A stretch of DNA of 64,000 bases from an uncultured Corynebacterium sp. (GCF_947253065.1 NZ_CAMXWS010000003.1:36654-100653), one strand, 5' to 3'; shown: positions 14,752 through 24,937, numbered from the stretch's first letter. The notes: generated from the letters alone by a model not told the origin. Program-made: numbers and translations.

Positions 14752-17700
14752 TTAGGCGAATGCTTCGTCGATAAGCGCCTTCTCTTCTTGCTGGTGGATC
14801 TTGCTCACGCCGGTCGCTGTGGTGGACTGTGCGCGGCGGGAGATGCGACGCATCGGCGGGAGGTCATCCACGAGGTTAGCCAGGTGCTCGTTGTAGAACG
14901 GCCACGGACCCTGGTTGGCGGGCTCGTCCTGAACGAAGCGGACTTCCTTGGCATTCGGGTAGTTGGCGAATGCCTTGTTGAGTCGGTTGAACGGGATCGG
15001 GTGGAGCATCTCGATACGGATGATGGCCACGTCGTCGCGTCCGTCCTTCTGGCGGCGCTTCTCCAGGTCGTAGTAGATCTTGCCGGAGCACAGCATGATC
15101 GTGGTGACCTTGTCGGCGTCGCCGATGACGTTGTTCTTCGCATCGACGATATTCGGGTCGTCGATGACGGAACGGAAGGACTTGGTCTCGATGAACTCTT
15201 CCGGCTGGGAGACTGCGGCCTTGTTGCGCAGCATCGACTTCGGGGTGAAGACGACGAGTGGGCGGCGCATATCGCCAAGCGCTTGACGACGCAGCAAGTG
15301 GAAGTGGTTAGCCGGCGTCGTCGGCTGCGCGATGGTCATGGAACCCTCGGCAACGAGCTGCAGGAAGCGCTCGATGCGTGCCGACGAGTGGTCCGGTCCC
15401 TGACCCTCGTAACCATGCGGCAGAAGCATGATCAGGCTGGACAGCTGACCCCACTTGGTCTCACCGGAGGAGACGTATTCGTCGATGATGGTCTGGGCAC
15501 CGTTGGCGAAGTCGCCGAATTGTGCTTCCCATGCGACGAGTGCGTTCGGGTTACCCACGGTGTAGCCGTACTCGAAGCCGAGTCCACCGAACTCGGTGAG
15601 TGCCGAGTTGTAGATGGTGAAGCGGCCGCCGTTGCCGGCCTCGATGGCGTTGGCGTCGAGCGGGTTGTACTGCTCACCGGTGTTCGGGTCGAACAGGACG
15701 CCGTGGCGCTGGGTGAAGGTACCGCGCTTGGAGTCCTCGCCGGCGAGGCGGACGAGCTTGCCTTCCGCAGCGAGGGAGCCGAAGGCGAGGAGTTCGCCCC
15801 ATGCCCAGTCGACGTTGCCGTTGTCGAAGGATCCACCACGGGACTTCAGGACGGACTTGAGGCGCTTGTTCGGGGTGAAGTCGCCTGGCAGCTCAGCGTA
15901 TGTGTTAGCAAGCTGCTTGAACATGTCCGCGTTGATAGAGGTGTCCAGGCCGCGGGTGAGCGACTGGGATTCGGTGATGCCGTGCTGGGAAGCGGGGGAG
16001 CCGCCGCCTTCCTTGACGTCGGTGAACACGGAGTCCAGCTGGTCGTGGAAGTCCTGTGCCGCGATCTCGGCTTCTTCCTTGGTGATGTCGCCACGGCCAA
16101 TGAGGTCATTGGTGTAGCGGGTACGCACGGACGGGTGCGAGTTGATGCGCTCGTACATCTGCGGCTGGGTCACCGACGGGTCGTCGGCCTCGTTGTGGCC
16201 GCGGAGGCGGTAGCAGATGAGGTCGATGAAGACGTCCTTGCCGAATTCGCGGCGGTACTCGGTGGCCAGCTGGCCAACCCATGCTGCGGCTTCGGGGTCG
16301 TCGCCGTTGACGTGGAAGACCGGGCAGTCGAAGCCCTTGGCCAGGTCGGTGGCGTAGTAGGTGGAACGGCCCTGGTCCGGGGTGGTGGTGAAGCCGACCT
16401 GGTTGTTCACCACGATGTGGACGGTGCCGCCGACGTCGTAGCCGGCCAGCTTGGACATGTTCAGGGTCTCCTGAACGACGCCGAGGCCGGCGAAGGACGC
16501 GTCGCCGTGCAGCATCATCGGGACGACGGAGCGCTCGTTGACGTTCTTGTCGCGGTTCAGGATGTCCTGCTTGGCGCGGGCGATGCCGACCATGACTGGG
16601 TCGACTGCTTCCAGGTGGGACGGGTTGGCAGCGAGGGTGACCTTGATGTCGCCGTCGCCGAACATCTGGATGTGCTCGCCTTCGAAGCCAAGGTGGTACT
16701 TGACGTCACCGGAGCCGCCCTGCTGGGCGGGCTGCAGGTTGCCTTCGAATTCGCCGAAGATGGTCTTGACTGGCTTGCCGACGATGTTGAACAGCACGTT
16801 CAGGCGTCCACGGTGCGGCATACCGATGACGACCTCGTCGAGGCCCTGGCCGGCAGCAGTGTCGATGACGGCATCCATGAGCGGAATCAGGGTCTCGGCG
16901 CCCTCGAGGGAGAATCGCTTCTGGCCGAGGTACTTGGTCTGCAGGAAGTTCTCGAATGCTTCTGCGGCATTGAGTTTCTGCAGGATGTACTTCTGCTCGG
17001 CGCTGGTCGGCTTGGGCATGCCCACCTCGATGCGGTCGCGCAGCCATTCGCGCTCGTCGCGGTCGAGGACGTGGGTGTATTCAGCTCCGACGTGGAGGGT
17101 GTATGCGGCGCGGAGGCGGGTGAGCACCTCACGCAGCGTCATGGTTTCCTTGCCACCGAAGCCGCCGACGTTGAAGGTGCGGTCGAGGTCCCACAGGGTC
17201 AGGCCGTGGGTTTCTAGCAGGAGGTCGCGGGAGTCCGGCTTTGGCAGGCCGGGCTGGCGCCACTGCAGCGGGTTGGTATCAGCCATGAGGTGTCCGCGGG
17301 AGCGGTATGCCTCGATCAGGTTCATCACGCGGGTGTTCTTGTCCACACCGTGGTTCGGGATGTCCTGTGCCCAACGCATTGGTGCGTAGGGGATCTGCAT
17401 GGCGTCGTAGATTTCGTCCCAGAACTTGTCGTCGTTAAGCAGCTGGGAGATGTCGCGCAGGAACTCGCCGGACTCTGCGCCCTGGATGACGCGGTGGTCG
17501 TAGGTGGAGGTCAGTGTGGTCAGCTTGCCCACACCGAGTTCTGCGAGACGGTCTTCGGATGCTCCGGCGAATTCTGCCGGGTAGTCCATGGCGCCGACAC
17601 CGACGATGGTGCCCTGGCCCTTGGTCAGACGCGGAATGGAGTGGCGGGTGCCAATGCCACCCGGGTTGGTCAGCTGGATGGTGACGCCCTGGAAGTCGTC

Positions 17701-18507
17701 GATCTTCAGCTTGTTCTGGCGGGCGCGGGCAACGATGTCCTCGTATGCCTTGACGAATTCGTCGAAGGTGAGGGTTTCGCATTCCTTGATGGCTGCGACG
17801 ACGAGGGCGCGGGTGCCGTCCTTCTGCGGAAGGTCGATGGCCAGGCCGAGGTTGATGTGCTCAGGCGTGACGACGAAAGGCTTGCCGTCCTCCACCTTGT
17901 AGTTCACGTTCATGCCCGGGTGAAGCAGGGCAGACTTGACGATTGCCCAGCCGATGATGTGGGTGAACGAGATCTTGCCACCGCGAGTGCGCTTCAGGTG
18001 ATCATTGATCTGCGCGCGGTTTTCGAACATGAGCTTGACCGGCATATCGCGCACGGTCGTTGCCGTCGGGACGGTCAGGGACTCGTCCATGTTCTTGGCA
18101 ATGGCCTTGAAGGTGCCCTTCAGCTGCTTCTCGCCAGCTTCTGGCAGTGGCTGCAGGCGTTCCATCGGGGACTGCTTGGCCTTCTTCTTACCGGCCTGCT
18201 TTGCGGACGGGTGCGGCACGTCCTTGACGGCTGCGTCCACGCGGGTGGCGCGTCCGTCCTGGCTGGGCGCACCGGTGCTTTCAGCGACCTTGGTTGCTGT
18301 GCGGGACTGGTGCTGTTGGGTGTCGCGCACCGAAGCCTGCTTTGTGGCGGGGGAGACGAGCGGGGTGGTTTGGCTTGCGCCACTGTGCCCCTGTTTGTCG
18401 AACATCTCGCGCCACTCTTCGTCGACGGAGGAGGGGTCCTCCTTGTACTGCTGGAACATCTCATCAACCAGCCAGTCGTTTTGGCCGAATGTGCTCTCGC
18501 TGCTCAC
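14752..18507 (-). CDS. odhA: 2-oxoglutarate dehydrogenase E1 fused to E2-type acyltransferase domain (OdhA)
   Basis: 1251-aa fusion typical of corynebacteria and mycobacteria. It decarboxylates 2-oxoglutarate in the TCA cycle and works in a mixed complex with AceF (E2) and Lpd. The first part (about residues 1-110) is an extended N-terminus with FGQNDWLVDEMFQQYKEDP. The succinyltransferase-like domain follows at about 120-350 with DHRVIQGAESG. The thiamine-diphosphate E1 domain then carries HGDASFAGLGVVQE and IVVNNQVGF. There is no lipoyl domain. In C. glutamicum unphosphorylated OdhI inhibits this enzyme. It ends in EKALIDEAFA, where one CGTCGATAAGC copy overlaps the last codons. Confidence 0.97.
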   Translation of the reverse strand: MSSESTFGQNDWLVDEMFQQYKEDPSSVDEEWREMFDKQGHSGASQTTPLVSPATKQASVRDTQQHQSRTATKVAESTGAPSQDGRATRVDAAVKDVPHPSAKQAGKKKAKQSPMERLQPLPEAGEKQLKGTFKAIAKNMDESLTVPTATTVRDMPVKLMFENRAQINDHLKRTRGGKISFTHIIGWAIVKSALLHPGMNVNYKVEDGKPFVVTPEHINLGLAIDLPQKDGTRALVVAAIKECETLTFDEFVKAYEDIVARARQNKLKIDDFQGVTIQLTNPGGIGTRHSIPRLTKGQGTIVGVGAMDYPAEFAGASEDRLAELGVGKLTTLTSTYDHRVIQGAESGEFLRDISQLLNDDKFWDEIYDAMQIPYAPMRWAQDIPNHGVDKNTRVMNLIEAYRSRGHLMADTNPLQWRQPGLPKPDSRDLLLETHGLTLWDLDRTFNVGGFGGKETMTLREVLTRLRAAYTLHVGAEYTHVLDRDEREWLRDRIEVGMPKPTSAEQKYILQKLNAAEAFENFLQTKYLGQKRFSLEGAETLIPLMDAVIDTAAGQGLDEVVIGMPHRGRLNVLFNIVGKPVKTIFGEFEGNLQPAQQGGSGDVKYHLGFEGEHIQMFGDGDIKVTLAANPSHLEAVDPVMVGIARAKQDILNRDKNVNERSVVPMMLHGDASFAGLGVVQETLNMSKLAGYDVGGTVHIVVNNQVGFTTTPDQGRSTYYATDLAKGFDCPVFHVNGDDPEAAAWVGQLATEYRREFGKDVFIDLICYRLRGHNEADDPSVTQPQMYERINSHPSVRTRYTNDLIGRGDITKEEAEIAAQDFHDQLDSVFTDVKEGGGSPASQHGITESQSLTRGLDTSINADMFKQLANTYAELPGDFTPNKRLKSVLKSRGGSFDNGNVDWAWGELLAFGSLAAEGKLVRLAGEDSKRGTFTQRHGVLFDPNTGEQYNPLDANAIEAGNGGRFTIYNSALTEFGGLGFEYGYTVGNPNALVAWEAQFGDFANGAQTIIDEYVSSGETKWGQLSSLIMLLPHGYEGQGPDHSSARIERFLQLVAEGSMTIAQPTTPANHFHLLRRQALGDMRRPLVVFTPKSMLRNKAAVSQPEEFIETKSFRSVIDDPNIVDAKNNVIGDADKVTTIMLCSGKIYYDLEKRRQKDGRDDVAIIRIEMLHPIPFNRLNKAFANYPNAKEVRFVQDEPANQGPWPFYNEHLANLVDDLPPMRRISRRAQSTTATGVSKIHQQEEKALIDEAFA

Positions 18508-18557
18508 GGCAGGTACTCGCCTCGTTTCTTCGTTCTACGTCTGCTTTTGATTGCTTT

Positions 18558-18573
18558 ATTGATCAGTATCAAT
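18558..18573. promoter_or_regulatory. palindrome in the gap between the ABC gene and odhA
   Basis: ATTGAT-CAGT-ATCAAT lies in the 65-bp gap upstream of odhA, in an A+T-rich stretch also containing TTGATTG. It could be a regulator site or a weak hairpin for the end of the ABC gene. No known consensus was recognised. Confidence 0.35.
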
Positions 18574-21500
18574 CAATGGCTAACAGCCCACAATACTGCA
18601 TAATTCCCGCCCTGCTTGAGCAGGTCGGTGTGGGGTCCGTCCTCAATGATACGTCCTTGGTCGATGACGAGTACTCGATCGGCCCGTGCGGCGGTGGCGA
18701 GTCGGTGCGCGACGATGATGGATGTGCGTCCTTTGGTGGTCTGTGCAGAGGCGTCGAGGACGGCGCGTTCGGTCGCGGGATCTAGGGTGGCGGTGGCTTC
18801 GTCGAGAAGCACGACGTCGGGGTGGAGCATTTCGGCGCGGGCGAGCGCGATGATTTGGCGTTGGCCGGAGCTTAAGCCGCGGCCGCGTTCGCCGATGCGG
18901 TGGTTGAACCCGCCGGGGATGGCGGCGATGATTCCGAGCGCGCCGATGCGACGGACGGCGTCTTCGATGTCGGTTTCGGTGGCGTCGGGTGCGCCGTAGG
19001 CGATGTTTTCTGCGACGGTGCCGGGGAAGAGGTAGGACTCTTGCGGCACTTGCGCGAGTGCGCGGCGCCAGGCAGGCAACGGGAATTCGCGCACGTTTGT
19101 GTCGCTTGCGGTCACTTCGCCGCTTAACGGATCGTAGAAACGAGCAAGCAGCTTGACGACGGTCGACTTGCCCGCCCCCGTCGACCCCACCAGTGCGACG
19201 GTCTCGCCGGGCTGGAAGGTGACGGTGAGGTCGGACAGCGTGACGGGAGAAGTGCTGGTGGGATCGGCTGTAGCCTCGTCAATTTGAGGGTGTGCGCCAT
19301 AGGAGAAGGTGACGTTATTGAAGGCAAGTTCGCCGCGGGCTGCGTCTGCGGCGTCGGGCGTGGTGCCGGTGTCGGGGACGGTGGTTTCTTCGCTAAGAAG
19401 CTCGCGGATGCGGTCGAAGCTTACGGTGGCTTGCTGCCAGGAGTCGAAGATTTGGCCGAGCTGTTGGATGGGGCCGTAGAGCTGGCTCAAGTACATGGTG
19501 AAGGCGACGAGAACACCGACAGATAGGGTTCCGTCGGCAATGCGGGTGGCGCCGATGCCGATGATGATGGCGCTCATGATCTGGGAGATCATTTGCATGC
19601 CGTTGAAGTAGGTGGCGACGAGGAGTTGGGAGCGCATGCGGAGGCGTCGATAAGCGTTGCTTTCGGCGGCGAAGTGGACTTCGGCAGAGGGCTCCATGCG
19701 GTGCATTTGGCTGATGCGGATGCCGCCGATGAGTTCGGCGAATTCACCGTTGACCGCGGAGATTTGGGCGCGGGATTCAGCGTGGAAACGTTTGGAATAG
19801 TGGCGGAAAACGATGGTGATGGCCGCGATGACCGGCACGGCGTAGAGCGCGATGAGCGCGAGTGAGCCGTCGGTGGCAACCAGCATCGCGGCAACGCCGA
19901 TGAGTGTGCCGACAGACACGATGGCTTGGGCGAGCCCCGTCTGTAGGAAGCTGGACAGGGTGTCGATGTTGGTGGTCATCCGTGTCATGATCCGACCCGA
20001 CAGGTGCGATTCGAAATAGCTCATACCCAGGTGCTGGAGGTGGGCATAGCTGCGCACGCGCAGGCCGTAGAGGAGGCGCTCGCCGGAGCGCGCGGAGAGC
20101 ACAGTCATTGCTGCGCTGGCGAGCCACGCGATGAGCACGACGGCGAGTGCGGCGGCGGCGACGAGCCACAGGGTGCGGGCATCGCCAGCTTGAATGCCCT
20201 TATCCACGGCCGTGCGCACCAAGGTGGGGAAACTTAAGTCCGCGAGCACGCCAACGATAAGCAGTCCAGTGACAGCCGCGATGAGCCATTTCACGGACCC
20301 GAACATTGCGCGCAGACCAGCGGGGATCGTGCCGGTCGGTTCTTCATCGGCGGGTGGGAGGTGGGCAAGGCGTTCCCGGAGTTCAGGGGTGGCGGTGACC
20401 ACGTGGGCTCCACGTCCGCCACCGCCGCCTCCGCCAGAGGGGCTCAGAACATGCTCGTGGGGTGCGTCATCTGCAATCTCGGGCCAAAGATCGACGTGAC
20501 TTGGCTCAGTCACAGCAGCTGACGAAGTGGCGTCATCGGGGACCATGAGCGCGGTGTAGGAGGGGTGGGTGAGGGTGTGGGCAAGGGGTGCGTCGATAAG
20601 CGTTGTGCCCTGATCGACGATGATGACGCGTTCGGCGTGCTCGACGGTGGATTGGCGGTGTGCGACCGCGATGATGGTCACTCCGGGGAGGTTGTCGCGC
20701 AGGTTGGCCAGGATGTCGGCTTCGGTGGCGGCGTCGATGGCGGAGGTCGCGTCGTCGAGGATGAGCACGCGCGGGCGGGCGAGAAGCGCGCGGGCAAGGG
20801 CGATGCGTTGGCGTTGGCCACCGGAGAGCGTGAGGCCGCGTTCGCCGACGACGGTGTCGTAGCCATCGGGCAATTGGGTGATGAATTCATTGGCGCATGC
20901 CATGCGTGCGGCGTGTGTGACCTCGGCGTCGGTGACATCGGCGCCCATGGCGATGTTGTCGCGGATGGACAGTGAGAAGAGGAATGCTTCGTCGAAAACG
21001 CACGTGACGGCGCTGCGGAGTTCGCGGTGCGTGAGTTCGTCGTACGGGATCTCCCCGTCGGGCGTGATAACCGCGAGGTGTCCACGCTCGGGCGAGTAGA
21101 ACCCGCCGGCGAGTTGCACGGCCATTGATTTGCCGCTGCCGGCGGGCCCCACGACGGCGACTTGTTCGCCCGGCGCGACGGTGAGGTTGAAGCCATCGAG
21201 GACGCGGCGACCGTCGGTGCTGAATGTGACGTCGTTGAACGCGATGCCCACCGGTCCGTCGGGGATCGTGCGCGTCTGCGCGGGATCGGGATGTTCGGGC
21301 GCGAGCTGCAGGACTTCGTCGAGGCGATCGACGCCGCTCATGCCCATTTGAAGCGTCACGTACGTATTCGCCAGCATGGAGATCAGCGAGGTCAGCGACG
21401 TGAGGTACGCGGTGAATGCGACGAAGCCGCCGACCGTCATGCCGCCGCCGAGTGCGATGAGGCCGCCCGCGACGATGGTGACAACAAGCGCGAGGTTGGG

Positions 21501-22166
21501 TAGTTGGCTTAGTGCGGGCTGGAATCGTGCGGTGAGCTTGGCCGCGCGCATTTTCACGGCGTACAGGTGGCGCGCGAGCCCATCGAGCTTTTCTACTTCG
21601 TGGTCTTCGCGGCCGAAGGCTTTGACCACGCGCACACCGGATACGGTTTGCTCGACGTGGCTGGTCAGATCAGCAGCGGATTGCTGATTCGCCCACGTGG
21701 CGGCATATAAGGATCTGCGCGAACGTCCGGCCACCCACACGATGACGGGCAAGAATGCCAGCGCCATTACGGTCAGCGGGAGGTCTACCCACGCCATGAC
21801 AGCGACGGTGAGAATCAGCTGTACCAGCCGTGAAAACGCCATCGGGCTCATCGCGAGAACAGAGAAGAGCTGGCCTAAGTCCGTGATCGAGCGCGAGACG
21901 ATCTGCCCGGTGACGATTTGGTCTTGGCCTGGCCCGTCGAGGCGGTGCAGCGTTTTGAGCAGTTCGACGCGCACGTAGTGCTGCGAGCGGGTGGCCAAGT
22001 TGCCAGCGGCCCAGCGGCGCAGGACCTGGAATGCGAATTGCGCGACAGCGATACCGGCCATGGCCCACGCGATCCGGGTGGCGGAACCCTCGCGTGCGCC
22101 GGTGGCGACGTCGATGGCCGTGCCTGTCAATCCAGGCACAGTGGTTTGCAGCACTGCCGCAAGCAC
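18573..22166 (-). CDS. fused double ABC exporter (TMD-NBD-TMD-NBD)
   Basis: At least 1197 aa, equivalent to two half-exporters in one chain. NBD1 has GPAGSGKSMAVQ, LSGGQRQRIALARALL and LILDDATSAID. A Gly-rich linker (SPSGGGGGGGRG) leads to TMD2. NBD2 has GSTGAGKSTVVKLL, LSSGQRQIIALARAE and LLDEATATLD. NBD1 has Asp instead of the catalytic Glu after Walker B, so only the NBD2 site keeps a canonical Glu. The annotated GTG at 22166 falls inside the first membrane helix; the frame stays open upstream to 22292 without any ATG, GTG or TTG (see findings). A multidrug or lipid exporter role is likely, as for the gene beside odhA in C. glutamicum. Confidence 0.88.
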   Translation of the reverse strand: MLAAVLQTTVPGLTGTAIDVATGAREGSATRIAWAMAGIAVAQFAFQVLRRWAAGNLATRSQHYVRVELLKTLHRLDGPGQDQIVTGQIVSRSITDLGQLFSVLAMSPMAFSRLVQLILTVAVMAWVDLPLTVMALAFLPVIVWVAGRSRRSLYAATWANQQSAADLTSHVEQTVSGVRVVKAFGREDHEVEKLDGLARHLYAVKMRAAKLTARFQPALSQLPNLALVVTIVAGGLIALGGGMTVGGFVAFTAYLTSLTSLISMLANTYVTLQMGMSGVDRLDEVLQLAPEHPDPAQTRTIPDGPVGIAFNDVTFSTDGRRVLDGFNLTVAPGEQVAVVGPAGSGKSMAVQLAGGFYSPERGHLAVITPDGEIPYDELTHRELRSAVTCVFDEAFLFSLSIRDNIAMGADVTDAEVTHAARMACANEFITQLPDGYDTVVGERGLTLSGGQRQRIALARALLARPRVLILDDATSAIDAATEADILANLRDNLPGVTIIAVAHRQSTVEHAERVIIVDQGTTLIDAPLAHTLTHPSYTALMVPDDATSSAAVTEPSHVDLWPEIADDAPHEHVLSPSGGGGGGGRGAHVVTATPELRERLAHLPPADEEPTGTIPAGLRAMFGSVKWLIAAVTGLLIVGVLADLSFPTLVRTAVDKGIQAGDARTLWLVAAAALAVVLIAWLASAAMTVLSARSGERLLYGLRVRSYAHLQHLGMSYFESHLSGRIMTRMTTNIDTLSSFLQTGLAQAIVSVGTLIGVAAMLVATDGSLALIALYAVPVIAAITIVFRHYSKRFHAESRAQISAVNGEFAELIGGIRISQMHRMEPSAEVHFAAESNAYRRLRMRSQLLVATYFNGMQMISQIMSAIIIGIGATRIADGTLSVGVLVAFTMYLSQLYGPIQQLGQIFDSWQQATVSFDRIRELLSEETTVPDTGTTPDAADAARGELAFNNVTFSYGAHPQIDEATADPTSTSPVTLSDLTVTFQPGETVALVGSTGAGKSTVVKLLARFYDPLSGEVTASDTNVREFPLPAWRRALAQVPQESYLFPGTVAENIAYGAPDATETDIEDAVRRIGALGIIAAIPGGFNHRIGERGRGLSSGQRQIIALARAEMLHPDVVLLDEATATLDPATERAVLDASAQTTKGRTSIIVAHRLATAARADRVLVIDQGRIIEDGPHTDLLKQGGNYAVLWAVSH

Positions 22167-22289
22167 AGCGGTGACCAGCGTGAGTGCCGCAAACCCAGGG
22201 TTTGCTTTCAGCGACCGGGTAATTAAATGCCCACGCAGCTTATCGACGATCGCCCCTTCACTTCCTTCATTTTGCCCGTAAGAGTCCTG

Positions 22290-23222
22290 CTATTTTTCGG
22301 CTTTCGCGTCGATGGCTGCCGCGGCTGCTGCTTCGGCTGCGTCGGCATCATCATCGCCGGCGTTGTCATTGTCATTGTCACGGTCGCGGAAACGGCTGAA
22401 CACGTCCAGGACAGCCTTGACACGGGACTTCTTGTTCTTTTCAGCCTTGTCGATTTCTTCTTCAGCTTCGGACTTAGCGGGCAGCTCATTAGCGAATTCA
22501 ACGGGCGGCTGGCCAAGGTTGGGGTCAACTCCTTCGATGACCTTCTTTGCTAGTGCGCGGTTAGCCATCGTGCCGGCGACTGCACCGATACCAAGCGGCA
22601 TGAGCTTGCCGATCCACATGCGACGAAGACGGCTCTTCAGCGACTTCATCAATGAGCGAGTGAGAAGACTGTTCGCCTGGTTCAGCGTGGGGCCGGAGAA
22701 TTTCGACAGCATCTTTACCGACGGAACGGACTGGGCATTGGGGCCCACGAGGGTGTCCACGATCGCAGCGCCCTGTGCGCCAGAGAGCACCATCAAAACG
22801 ATTGCACGACGACGCTCCGCATCAGAAATATCTACACCACGCAGGTAGGCCGAGCCGACGGTGTACACCGCTGCCAGGTCGACGAAGACGAGCGATTCGC
22901 CCGCGATTGCAGCAGCACCCGTGACAAAACCGATACCCGGAATCGCGGCAGCGCCGCCCGCGCCAGCACCGGTGCCGGATGCTGCATAGAGGAAGTGCTT
23001 ATCCATGATCGCCTGAATCTCAGCTGGCGAGGCCTCCGGATTCGAGCGACGCAAATGGTCGACATACGCGCGGATCACGCCGGACTGTAGACGAACGGCG
23101 CGGTCGAGGCCGGTGATGAAGGACCGTCCCAAAAGGGATGCGTTTTGCTCAATGAGCTGTGCATCTGCCGTTTCGGTAGTCATTGCGGGCTGGTTCTTCT
23201 TATCTTTTTTGAACAGGGCCAT
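22290..23222 (-). CDS. conserved hypothetical protein with Gly/Ala-rich membrane-like core
   Basis: 310 aa. It begins MALFKKDKKNQP with an ideal AGGAGG ribosome site 7 nt upstream, which rules out the longer start at 23246. The central part (about residues 75-130) has Gly/Ala-rich hydrophobic stretches (GTGAGAGGAAAIPGIGFVTG) that could insert in the membrane, followed by a second hydrophobic patch (LMPLGIGAVAGTMANRAL). The C-terminus is charged, Asp/Asn repeats then poly-Ala. It is the first gene of the minus-strand unit leading to the ABC exporter. Function is not recognised. Confidence 0.7.
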   Translation of the reverse strand: MALFKKDKKNQPAMTTETADAQLIEQNASLLGRSFITGLDRAVRLQSGVIRAYVDHLRRSNPEASPAEIQAIMDKHFLYAASGTGAGAGGAAAIPGIGFVTGAAAIAGESLVFVDLAAVYTVGSAYLRGVDISDAERRRAIVLMVLSGAQGAAIVDTLVGPNAQSVPSVKMLSKFSGPTLNQANSLLTRSLMKSLKSRLRRMWIGKLMPLGIGAVAGTMANRALAKKVIEGVDPNLGQPPVEFANELPAKSEAEEEIDKAEKNKKSRVKAVLDVFSRFRDRDNDNDNAGDDDADAAEAAAAAAIDAKAEK

Positions 23223-23353
23223 GGTGGGTCCTCCTTTAAAAGCCAATGCGTACCAACTTATAGGAAGAGCTCCATTGCCCGTCGTACGCGTGAACGAGCT
23301 CGGGTGCGGAACACGCAGGTTCTTTTACGGTGGCGTGGCTAAAGTGGCAGGGC

Positions 23354-24937
23354 ATGGCTACCGATCCCGTCGTGCACACGACTTCCGGTCGGGTCCGCGG
23401 CATCGTGGATCCGACGACAGGCATGCGCACCTGGCGCGGCGTTCCGTATGGCGCGCCCACGGGCGGCCAGCGACGGTTCCGCGCGCCACAACCGCGTGAA
23501 CCGTGGGCAGGGGAGCTCGATGCGAGTCGCTTCGCACACCCAGCCATGCAGGGAACCTATGGCTGGAATGACCGCGTCAAAGGTACCGAGGACTGCCTCA
23601 CGCTGGATATCGTCCGGCCTGATACCGACGAGGAACTTCCCGTAGTCGTATACATGCACGGCGGAACATTTCTAACTGGTTCTTCGCACGAGAAGGTCCT
23701 GCAGGGACACCGCTTTGCTGAGGCCACTGACATCGTTTATGTCTCGCTGAATTTCCGGCTTGGCGTGCTGGGCTATTTGGATCTGCGCTCACTCGGCCCT
23801 GATTGTGTGGCCAATCCCGGCACGATGGATCAGATCCTGGCGCTTGAATGGGTGCGGGACAATATCGCGGAATTTGGTGGCGACCCAGACCGAGTGACCA
23901 TCATGGGTGAATCCGCGGGTGCAGCATCCGTCATCGCGCTGATGTGTGCGCCGTCCGCACGCGGTCTCTTCCACGGCGCTGTCGCCCAATCCGCACCCGC
24001 CGCCGCAGTTCACTCACGCATTCAGGCCGCAATGTGGGTGCGCAAGCTTCTCGACGGCATGGGCATGTCCCGCCTCTCCACCCTCGACGACCTGCGGGAG
24101 GTTGATGGCGAATCACTCGTCCGCGTGGGCAATTCCTTATTGATCCGCAGCGGGGAGCTGCCGTATTTGAACCTGGCATTTATGCCCACGGTCGATGGCG
24201 ATGTTCTGCCGCGCCATCCGATCGACACCTTCACCGATGATGAGCAGGCGCCAGTGCCACTGATCATTGGCTCGAATTCTGGGGAAGCCAGCTTCACCAA
24301 AGCGATGTACGTATTCAACCGCTCCCGGGAGCGCGCGGCACGTCGCATCTTGGAGGTCTTCGACCCGGATCATGCCGATGCGATCTTGGAAGCCTATAAC
24401 GGTGCGCAGACACGGTCCGATTTCGCGGAGCTGGTGGCCGATGCGGTGTTCTGGGCGCCGTCGGTACGCCTGGCCACCGAACACCGCCACTCAGCAGATG
24501 TGTGGATGTATCATTTCGATCACGCCGCACCCGCTATCCAAAGGCTCGGGATCGGGGCAGTGCACACCGCTGATCTTGAGGCCGTTTTTGGTGCCCCATA
24601 TTCCACCCCAGCTGGCCTCCTGCAACGTTTGGGTCCGATGGGTGATTTCGAGTCTGTCAGCGAGATGATGCAACGCAACTGGGGTGCCTTCTTCCACACC
24701 GGTCGCGTGGATGATGCTTGGCCTCTCTATGGTTTCCGTTCCGAAGACGCGCCGGGCCGGGCGACCGCGGTGATTCGTGCGGAATCGATCGTGGTGCGTG
24801 ACCCGAAGCCGGAGAAGCGCCGTGCGTGGGAAGGCTTCAAATTCACCAACTGGGGCACCGGCCGACCGGAAGTGTTGGAAAGCGTGACCGACTTCCTTGG
24901 ATTAGAACCTGAAGATTTAGAAGTTTTTGATACCTAA
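23354..24937 (+). CDS. type B carboxylesterase
   Basis: 527-aa alpha/beta-hydrolase of the carboxylesterase/para-nitrobenzyl esterase family, cytosolic with no signal peptide. The oxyanion region is YMHGGTFLTGSS, the nucleophile elbow GESAGAAS (Ser about residue 190), the acid likely the Glu in GSNSGEASF, and the His in GAVHTADLEAVF. ATG 23354 is preferred; the GTG at 23330 lacks a ribosome site. TAAAGT about 13 nt before the ATG suggests a possibly leaderless transcript. The physiological ester is unknown. Confidence 0.85.
   Translation: MATDPVVHTTSGRVRGIVDPTTGMRTWRGVPYGAPTGGQRRFRAPQPREPWAGELDASRFAHPAMQGTYGWNDRVKGTEDCLTLDIVRPDTDEELPVVVYMHGGTFLTGSSHEKVLQGHRFAEATDIVYVSLNFRLGVLGYLDLRSLGPDCVANPGTMDQILALEWVRDNIAEFGGDPDRVTIMGESAGAASVIALMCAPSARGLFHGAVAQSAPAAAVHSRIQAAMWVRKLLDGMGMSRLSTLDDLREVDGESLVRVGNSLLIRSGELPYLNLAFMPTVDGDVLPRHPIDTFTDDEQAPVPLIIGSNSGEASFTKAMYVFNRSRERAARRILEVFDPDHADAILEAYNGAQTRSDFAELVADAVFWAPSVRLATEHRHSADVWMYHFDHAAPAIQRLGIGAVHTADLEAVFGAPYSTPAGLLQRLGPMGDFESVSEMMQRNWGAFFHTGRVDDAWPLYGFRSEDAPGRATAVIRAESIVVRDPKPEKRRAWEGFKFTNWGTGRPEVLESVTDFLGLEPEDLEVFDT

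Noticed and set aside
14617..17217. 866-codon plus-strand ORF opposite odhA
   Set aside because: Shadow of odhA. High G+C at third positions keeps the antisense frame open; the composition (Val, Gly, Glu, Asp) is typical of antisense frames.
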